DNA of 11,233 bases from Neomoorella mulderi (lineage in GTDB: Bacteria > Bacillota > DSM-521 > Neomoorellales > Neomoorellaceae). The notes beneath the pieces were generated by a model that was not told the origin of the DNA, did not search any database, and saw only the letters and a list, made by a program, of their open reading frames with translations. The position numbers and the translations under genes are program-made. Location: positions 1 to 11,233 of the forward strand of contig DRZV01000118.1 in assembly GCA_011375465.1 (NCBI GenBank), given 5' to 3'. The first letter of the stretch is position 1, and each line of letters starts with the position of its first letter. Below are positions 5,824-11,233 of this stretch, piece after piece.

Positions 5824-8389
5824 ACCTTTAACCCCTATGATGAAACAATACCGCCAGATCAAGTCCCGCCATCCGGATTGTATTCTCTTCTTCCGCTTGG
5901 GCGATTTCTACGAAATGTTCTATGAAGACGCGGAGATAGCGGCCCGGGAACTGGAGCTGGTGCTCACCACCCGGGGAGGCAGAGAATCGGCCCCCATGTG
6001 CGGGGTCCCCTGCCATGCGGTGGAGGGCTATCTGGCCCGGCTGGTATCCAAGGGCTATAAAGTGGCCATCTGCGAGCAGATGGAGGATCCCAAAAAGGCT
6101 AAGGGGCTAGTAAAGCGGGAAGTGGTGCGCATAGTCACCCCGGGGACGGTGATGGAGGACCGGGCCCTGCCGGAAAAGGACAATAATTACCTGGCCTCTA
6201 TGGCGAAGGACGATAATGGTTTCGCCCTGGCCTGGGCTGACGTCTCCACGGGGGAATTCCGCTACAGCTACTTTCAGGAAAGGGAGGGCTTCCTGGAGGA
6301 GATCGCCCGCCTGCAGCCGGCCGAATACCTCCTCCCCCCTGGCTTTACCCAGGATAAGTCTCTTCTCCGCTGGATAAAGATCTACGCCCCAGGGACCCTT
6401 ACCCCTTGGCCTGTGCCTTCCAGAGAGGAGGCAGAGGAGAGGCTCAGAACCCATTTTAAGGACAAGCTCCAGGTGGAAGGGCCTGAGGCGGTATGGCGGG
6501 TGTTGGCCCAGCTCCTTTCTTTTCTCCAGGCCACCCAGGGTGATAACCTGATCCACCTGGAGCCCCCCCGGGAAGGCCGGGAGGGCCAGTCTATGGTCCT
6601 GGATCAGGCTACCCGTAAAAATCTGGAATTATTGGCCACCAGCAGGGAAGGCAAAAGGGAGGGTTCCCTGCTATGGATTCTGGACCGCACCCTGACCGCC
6701 ATGGGGGCCCGCACCTTAAAGCGCTGGCTGGAAAGCCCCCTGGTGGAGGTGAGCTCCATAAAGGCCAGGCAGGGGGCGGTGGGGGAGCTGGTGGAGAGTT
6801 TTATCCTGAGGGAAGAATTGAGGCGGCTTCTGGGGGGTATAAGGGATATGGAGAGGCTGGGGGCCAGGGTGGCAGGAGGGCTGGCTTCCCCTAGGGATTT
6901 GGCAGCCCTGAGGAATTCCCTGGCCCAGGTGCCACCCATAAAGGATCTGCTGGCAGGAGCCAGATCCCAGCTTCTGTCGGATTTGAGGGAAAGGCTGGAC
7001 CTTGTACCAGAACTGGCGGAACTCCTGGAAAGGTCCCTGGTTGAGGATCCCCCCGCCACCCTGGAAGCAGGATGGGTAATAAAGCCAGGTTTTAATCCAG
7101 AGATAGACCGGCTGCGGCAGGCGGTGAAACACGGTAAGGAGTGGATAGCTTCCCTGGAAGAGAGGGAGAGGCAGAGGACGGGGATCAAGTCTTTAAAGGT
7201 GGGTTATAACCGGGTATTCGGCTATTACATAGAGGTGACCAAGCCCAATCTCTCCCAGGTGCCTCCCCACTACCAGAGAAGGCAAACCCTGGTCAATGCA
7301 GAGCGTTTTGTGACCCCCGAGCTGCTGGAGCTGGAGCAACAGATTCTGGGGGCGGAGGAAAGGCTGCTGGAGCTGGAAAGGCAAGTGTGGGAAGAGATCC
7401 TGGATCGGGTGCGGAAAGAGCTGCCCCGTCTTCAGAACACCGCCCGGGTGCTGGGGGTGCTGGACGTACTCCAATCCCTAGCCACGGTGGCGGCGGAATA
7501 TAATTACACCTGCCCGGAGGTGGACGAAAGCCTGGTAATCCATATACAGCAGGGGAGGCATCCGGTGGTGGAAAGAGTGGGAGAAAGCCTGTTCGTCCCC
7601 AACGATACCTACATGGACGAGAAGGAAAGGATCCACATAATCACCGGGCCCAATATGGCGGGGAAGTCCACCTATATAAGGCAGGTGGCCCTCATCGTGC
7701 TTCTAGCCCAGATGGGCAGTTTTGTCCCTGCCCGCAAAGCCCGCATAGGGGTGGTGGACAGGATATTCACCCGGGTAGGGGCAGCGGACGACATATTCTC
7801 CGGCCAGAGCACCTTTATGGTGGAGATGCAGGAGGTGGCCCACATCCTGCGCAATGCCACCAGCCGCAGCCTGGTAATACTGGACGAAGTGGGACGCGGC
7901 ACAGGTACTTCCGACGGCCTGAGCCTTGCCCAGGCCATCACCGAATACCTTCACGATGCTATTCAAGCCCGCACCCTTTTCGCCACTCACTACCATGAAT
8001 TGGTATCTCTGGCCGAGACCCTTCCGGCGGTAAAAAACTATTACGTGGCTGTAAAGGAGGAAGGGGAAGAGGTCGTATTCCTGCACACTATCCTCCCGGG
8101 AAGCATGGATAAGAGCTACGGAATCCATGTGGCCCGCCTGGCGGGCCTGCCCCCAGCGGTCATAGAGAGGGCCCAGAAGCTGCTGGAAAATTCCGAAGAA
8201 GAAAAGGGCCAAGCCGATCCAGGAGACGGAAGAACCAGCGGGCTTGAAGAGGTGGAAAAAAGGGTTTTGCGGGAATTGGCCCTTTATCCCCTTATGGCCG
8301 CGACCCCCCTTCAAGCCATGGAACAGATCTTCCGCTGGCAACAGCTCTTGAGGGAGAGAGACTTTCAATGGAGACTGTTCCCAGGATAA
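5816..8389 (+). CDS. mutS: DNA mismatch repair protein MutS
   Basis: MutS binds mispaired or looped DNA and, with ATP, forms a sliding clamp that recruits MutL. At 857 residues it is a full-length MutS1. The N-terminal mismatch-reading domain has the F-Y-E motif at 31-33 (LGDFYEMFYEDA). Connector, lever and clamp regions follow, with the clamp around residues 425-535. The ATPase domain has Walker A GPNMAGKST at 611-619, Walker B with D690-E691 (VILDEVGRGTGTSDG) and the ATHYHEL signature at 723-729. A Gly/Asp-rich break near 800-812 leads into the C-terminal dimerisation helices. The protein ends in QWRLFPG, which contains a Q-x-x-L-F pattern like sliding-clamp binding peptides. Start ATG 5816 overlaps the miaB stop, with AGGGGGA at 5801-5807 inside miaB, indicating translational coupling. 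MutS2 is excluded by the mismatch domain and the absence of a Smr domain. Confidence 0.97.
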   Translation: MSEPLTPMMKQYRQIKSRHPDCILFFRLGDFYEMFYEDAEIAARELELVLTTRGGRESAPMCGVPCHAVEGYLARLVSKGYKVAICEQMEDPKKAKGLVKREVVRIVTPGTVMEDRALPEKDNNYLASMAKDDNGFALAWADVSTGEFRYSYFQEREGFLEEIARLQPAEYLLPPGFTQDKSLLRWIKIYAPGTLTPWPVPSREEAEERLRTHFKDKLQVEGPEAVWRVLAQLLSFLQATQGDNLIHLEPPREGREGQSMVLDQATRKNLELLATSREGKREGSLLWILDRTLTAMGARTLKRWLESPLVEVSSIKARQGAVGELVESFILREELRRLLGGIRDMERLGARVAGGLASPRDLAALRNSLAQVPPIKDLLAGARSQLLSDLRERLDLVPELAELLERSLVEDPPATLEAGWVIKPGFNPEIDRLRQAVKHGKEWIASLEERERQRTGIKSLKVGYNRVFGYYIEVTKPNLSQVPPHYQRRQTLVNAERFVTPELLELEQQILGAEERLLELERQVWEEILDRVRKELPRLQNTARVLGVLDVLQSLATVAAEYNYTCPEVDESLVIHIQQGRHPVVERVGESLFVPNDTYMDEKERIHIITGPNMAGKSTYIRQVALIVLLAQMGSFVPARKARIGVVDRIFTRVGAADDIFSGQSTFMVEMQEVAHILRNATSRSLVILDEVGRGTGTSDGLSLAQAITEYLHDAIQARTLFATHYHELVSLAETLPAVKNYYVAVKEEGEEVVFLHTILPGSMDKSYGIHVARLAGLPPAVIERAQKLLENSEEEKGQADPGDGRTSGLEEVEKRVLRELALYPLMAATPLQAMEQIFRWQQLLRERDFQWRLFPG

Positions 8390-10125
8390 ACAAGCTGGAC
8401 TCCGAGACCGCCAGCCTCATAGCCGCAGGAGAAGTTATAGAAAGGCCGGCTTCGGTAGTGAAGGAGCTGGTGGAAAACTCTCTGGATGCGGGGGCCCATG
8501 AGATAATCATAGAGGTGACAAAAGGCGGGCTGGAGCTCATCAGGGTAAAGGATGACGGCTACGGGATCCAGAGGGAGGACGTGCCCCTGGCCTTTGCCCG
8601 CCACGCCACCAGCAAAATAAAGGGGCCTGAGGATCTGAATGAAATCTCCACTCTGGGCTTTCGGGGAGAGGCCTTGCCCAGCATAATGTCCGTGGCCAAG
8701 GTGGAGATGCTCACCAGGACCTGGGAAGAGCCCGTGGGCACACTCCTGGTGGCAGAAGGGGGTAACCTACTCAAGGTGGCCGAAGCCGGATGCCCTCCCG
8801 GCACCCAGGTCACGGTGAGGGATTTGTTCTACAATATCCCGGCCAGGAAAAAATTCTTGAAGTCGCCGGCCAGTGAGGGCCGGGCTGTGGCCACCCTGGT
8901 GGAGAGGTTGGCCTTGGCCCACCCCCAGGTGAAATTCACATTGTACATGGACGGCAGGAGGGTGCTGTACACTCCGGGGAGGGGTGAGCTGCGGGAGGCC
9001 CTGGCCTCTCTGTATGGAGTGGAAGTAGCCCAGGCCCTTCTGCCCGTATCCGCAGAAGAAGGGGAGTGGGGTCTTACGGGCTTAATTTCTCCTCCTTGGC
9101 TCCACCGATCCAGCCGCAGCCTCCAGGTCCTGGCGATAAACGGCCGTTTAGTCTTCCACAGGGGCCTGGTAAGGGCGGTGGAAGAGAGCTACCGGTCCCT
9201 CATCCCCGAGGGCCGCTATCCGCTATTTGTGCTCCATCTAAGGCTGGACCCCCGCAGGGTGGACGTGAACGTGCACCCCACCAAGCTGGAGGTAAAACTG
9301 GAAGGCGAGCAGGAATGGATAGCCAGGATTATGGCCACCATAAATAAAAGCCTCCATTCCAGCCAGGGAATAGCTCCTGCCCTCAGGAAGAGGGAAAAGA
9401 CAAATCCTGGGGCCATCCTCCGGCAGAAGGAGTTTTTCTTCACCTGTCGGGGTACAGAACCTGAGGTTTGGGGAGAATACCTTTTAAAAAGGGCAAAAGA
9501 CGACCCTCCCTGGCAACTCCAGGAGCCTTCCTTGGAAGAAAAGAGATCTCCCTTGCCCCAGATGCGGATTTTGGGCCAGATAAAAAACAGCTACATAGTG
9601 GCCGAGGGAGAGGACGGCCTCTATCTCATAGACCAACATGCCGCCCACGAACGCTGCCGCTTCTTTCATTTAAAAAAGGCCTTAGAGGAACAGGGGAGCT
9701 GGCCTTCCCAGGTGCTGAGCCCCCCCACGAGCCTTCAGCTGACGCCCAGCCTGGCTCAGGCCTTGGGGGAAGCCCTGGAAATTTTGGCCTCTTTGGGATT
9801 CCTCCTGGAACCCTTCGGGGATAATTCCTTTTTGATAAGGGGGGTGCCCGTGGGGCTCCCTCCTGGAAAGGAAAAATCTGTACTTATGGAATTTTTAGAA
9901 ACTGGGGAGAGGGCTGATCAGGAGCGCCTTTTGAAGCTCCTGGCTTGCCATGGAGCCATAAAGGCAGGGGACCCCCTAAGCCTGGAAGAAATGGCGGGTC
10001 TTTTGAGGGAAATGCAGCAATGGGGCCTTTTACCCTACACCTGTCCCCACGGCAGGCCCGTGGTGGTACGTTGGGATTGGCCCACCATAGCCGCCCTTTT
10101 CCAGCGGACCGGAGGTGATAGGTGA
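8368..10125 (+). CDS. mutL: DNA mismatch repair protein MutL, endonuclease type
   Basis: A 585-residue MutL. The N-terminal GHKL ATPase has catalytic E33 and Mg-binding N37 (KELVENSLDAGA), KDDGYGI at 61-67, and TLGFRGEAL. A second conserved block, DVNVHPTKLEVKL, ends the ATPase half. A short linker leads to the C-terminal dimerisation/endonuclease domain with DQHAAHER at 422-429, ACHGAIKAGD at 526-535 and CPHGRP at 559-564. These mark a nicking MutL, as in Bacillus, expected in organisms lacking MutH/Dam. The usual metal-binding motif DQHA(x)2E(x)4E is incomplete: position 433 is Phe instead of Glu. ATG 8368 lies inside mutS (22-nt overlap), with AGGGAG at 8351-8356, suggesting coupled translation of the two partners. 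The 3' end overlaps miaA by 4 nt. Confidence 0.96.
   Translation: METVPRINKLDSETASLIAAGEVIERPASVVKELVENSLDAGAHEIIIEVTKGGLELIRVKDDGYGIQREDVPLAFARHATSKIKGPEDLNEISTLGFRGEALPSIMSVAKVEMLTRTWEEPVGTLLVAEGGNLLKVAEAGCPPGTQVTVRDLFYNIPARKKFLKSPASEGRAVATLVERLALAHPQVKFTLYMDGRRVLYTPGRGELREALASLYGVEVAQALLPVSAEEGEWGLTGLISPPWLHRSSRSLQVLAINGRLVFHRGLVRAVEESYRSLIPEGRYPLFVLHLRLDPRRVDVNVHPTKLEVKLEGEQEWIARIMATINKSLHSSQGIAPALRKREKTNPGAILRQKEFFFTCRGTEPEVWGEYLLKRAKDDPPWQLQEPSLEEKRSPLPQMRILGQIKNSYIVAEGEDGLYLIDQHAAHERCRFFHLKKALEEQGSWPSQVLSPPTSLQLTPSLAQALGEALEILASLGFLLEPFGDNSFLIRGVPVGLPPGKEKSVLMEFLETGERADQERLLKLLACHGAIKAGDPLSLEEMAGLLREMQQWGLLPYTCPHGRPVVVRWDWPTIAALFQRTGGDR
10111..10119 (+). promoter_or_regulatory. Strong ribosome binding site for miaA, inside mutL
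   Basis: GGAGGTGAT, a near-perfect complement of the 16S rRNA 3' end, lies in the last mutL codons just before GTG 10122. It compensates for the weaker GTG start and decides it. Confidence 0.8.
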
Positions 10126-11087
10126 TCTCCCGCATACCCCTGGCAGCCATTGTGGGACCAACGGCCACAGGAAAATCGGAAATAGCTTTAAGGGTGGCCT
10201 CCCGGTTGGGGGCAGAGATCGTCTCTGTAGATTCTGCCCAGGTCTACCGGGGCATGGATATAGGCACTGCCAAGCTGCCTCCAGAAAAAAGGGTGGCCCC
10301 TGACGGCACCCCCATCCCCCATCACCTCATAGATATAGTGGACCCGGATCAGCCCTTCAGCGTGGCCCAGTATCAAAAGCTGGCCCGAAAGGCCATAGAG
10401 GACATCCACCGCAGGGGCAAGCTCCCTCTGCTGGTGGGGGGAACGGGTTTATATTTTCAAGCAGTGGTGGATCCCTACGTGTTTCCCCCCATGCCGGGCG
10501 ACCCCCGACTGCGCCAGCATCTGGAGAGGGAAGCGGAGGAAAAGGGCAACCGGTATCTTTACGATAAGCTCAAAGAGGTGGACCCGGTATCGGCCCAAAA
10601 AATCCACCCCCAGGACCGCAAGAGGATCATCAGGGCCCTGGAGGTATACTATTTAACGGGCCAGCCCATATCCAGGGCCCTGGAGCTACGCCGTCTTATG
10701 GTTTCCCCTTACCGGCTGGTGGCGGTAGCCCTCACCATGCCCAGGAACTTGCTCTATCGCCGGATCGAAGAGAGGGTGGACAAAATGATAGAGGAGGGGC
10801 TGGTGGAGGAAGTGAAAAGGCTGATGGAGCGCTACGATCCCAGGTTGCCTGCCATGCAGGCCCTCGGATATAAGGAGATAGGTGCTTACCTGCGGGGGGA
10901 GATGGACCTTAAGGCCGCCATCGCCCGGCTAAAGCGCAATACCAAGAGATTTGCCAAAAGACAATTTACCTGGTTCCGGCGGGACCCCCGCCTGCGCTGG
11001 TGGGAGGTGGACCCGGAGAGGATTGACGAAATTTCCCAAGAAATCGCCCAATATATAGCAGGACAACTGGGACTCCGCATAGAATAA
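10122..11087 (+). CDS. miaA: tRNA dimethylallyltransferase MiaA
   Basis: Transfers the dimethylallyl group from DMAPP to A37 of tRNAs that read UNN codons, giving the i6A37 that MiaB later modifies. At 321 residues it has typical length. The P-loop GPTATGKS is at 12-19, DSAQVYRGMDIGTAK at 37-51, then PHHLIDIVDP, the LLVGGTGLY motif, RIIRALEVYYLTG, and the C-terminal MQALGYKEI and KRQFTWFRRD segments. GTG 10122 shares four bases with the mutL TGA (GTGA) and is preceded by a very strong ribosome site. The 3' end lies in a perfect inverted repeat whose loop contains the TAA stop. hfq follows 43 nt downstream, an order conserved in many bacteria. Its IPP-transferase motifs distinguish it from other P-loop kinases. 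Confidence 0.97.
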   Translation: MISRIPLAAIVGPTATGKSEIALRVASRLGAEIVSVDSAQVYRGMDIGTAKLPPEKRVAPDGTPIPHHLIDIVDPDQPFSVAQYQKLARKAIEDIHRRGKLPLLVGGTGLYFQAVVDPYVFPPMPGDPRLRQHLEREAEEKGNRYLYDKLKEVDPVSAQKIHPQDRKRIIRALEVYYLTGQPISRALELRRLMVSPYRLVAVALTMPRNLLYRRIEERVDKMIEEGLVEEVKRLMERYDPRLPAMQALGYKEIGAYLRGEMDLKAAIARLKRNTKRFAKRQFTWFRRDPRLRWWEVDPERIDEISQEIAQYIAGQLGLRIE

Positions 11088-11097
11088 ATCTATGCGG
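11075..11097 (+). repeat. Perfect 9-bp inverted repeat at the miaA stop codon
   Basis: CCGCATAGA at 11075-11083 and TCTATGCGG at 11089-11097 are exact reverse complements around a 5-nt loop, ATAAA. The miaA TAA stop (11085-11087) sits in the loop. No T-run follows on either strand (the next bases are TTAAGCAAAAAAC), so it is unlikely to be an efficient intrinsic terminator. It could be an RNA processing or stability element between miaA and hfq. Confidence 0.75.
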
Positions 11098-11130
11098 TTA
11101 AGCAAAAAACACCAAGGTGGGGGTAGAGTG

Positions 11131-11233
11131 ATGAAAGCATCCCAAAATCTGCAGGACATCTTTTTAAACGCCCTCCGTCGTGAAGCCACGCCTACCACTA
11201 TTTTTTTAATCAACGGCTTTCAGCTCAAAGGGA
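11131..11233 (+). CDS. hfq: RNA chaperone Hfq, N-terminal part (3' end outside window)
   Basis: The first 34 codons of hfq are present, cut by the right edge. The N-terminal helix NLQDIFLNALRRE carries the proximal-face residues Q8 and D9 and the rim arginines R16-R17. The first Sm strand reads TIFLINGFQLKG, the form common in Gram-positive Hfq. The protein forms a hexameric ring that binds U-rich and A-rich RNA. ATG 11131 is preferred because GGTGGGGG at 11116-11123 ends 7 nt upstream; a GTG codon at 11128 directly before it is a less likely start. Placement right after miaA is the classical arrangement and supports the call. Promoter motifs were not seen in the 43-nt gap, so it is probably transcribed with miaA. 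Confidence 0.93.
   Translation, partial: MKASQNLQDIFLNALRREATPTTIFLINGFQLKG

Noticed and set aside
7703..8368. A 221-codon minus-strand open frame opposite the MutS ATPase domain
   Set aside because: It lies entirely antisense to conserved mutS motifs and shows no domain of its own; a shadow frame.
11075..11100. Intrinsic terminator between miaA and hfq
   Set aside because: The hairpin is perfect but is followed by TTAAGC rather than a T-run, and the opposite strand also lacks one, so it is listed as an inverted repeat instead.
1..11233. Mobile elements, CRISPR arrays, tRNA/rRNA genes or defence systems
   Set aside because: No transposase, integrase, spaced direct repeats, cloverleaf sequence or defence-type gene was seen; all long plus-strand frames are accounted for by housekeeping families or the two small unknown genes.

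Overview
The window is a densely packed, entirely plus-strand piece of bacterial chromosome made of housekeeping genes. Gene content and order point to a Gram-positive Bacillota, probably a clostridial-type anaerobe: ymdB next to a PHP phosphoesterase, guaB, a BFN-domain protein, then miaB-mutS-mutL-miaA-hfq. Shine-Dalgarno sequences are strong, three genes start with TTG and one with GTG. By eye the G+C is in the high 50s percent (not computed). Arg AGG and Ile ATA codons are frequent, a bias often seen in thermophiles. The species cannot be named from the sequence.

Region 1 (1-2278): the end of an unrecognised acidic protein that runs off the left edge; ymdB (metallophosphoesterase, 2',3'-cAMP phosphodiesterase family); a PHP-domain phosphoesterase of the RNase AM/YciV type; and a small, unrecognised coiled-coil protein. 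Region 2 (2279-4440): guaB (IMP dehydrogenase) behind its own likely promoter, then a BFN/DUF151 protein followed by a clear intrinsic terminator at 4413-4438. Region 3 (4441-11233): a likely promoter, then miaB, mutS, mutL and miaA with overlapping ends (8, 22 and 4 nt), a perfect 9-bp hairpin at the miaA stop, and the first 34 codons of hfq cut by the right edge.

The last block joins tRNA A37 modification (MiaA makes i6A37, MiaB adds the 2-methylthio group), DNA mismatch repair (MutS recognises, MutL nicks) and the RNA chaperone Hfq. This arrangement is known in Bacillota, and mutL-miaA-hfq also occurs in enterobacteria. No gap longer than about 105 nt lacks a gene. There are no tRNA or rRNA genes, CRISPR arrays, insertion sequences or phage genes that I can see.

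I do not see an undescribed multi-gene system. The points most worth a second look are local: the two unrecognised small genes, an altered MutL endonuclease motif, a candidate clamp-binding motif at the extreme MutS C-terminus encoded across the mutL start, and the hairpin plus A-rich leader in front of hfq.
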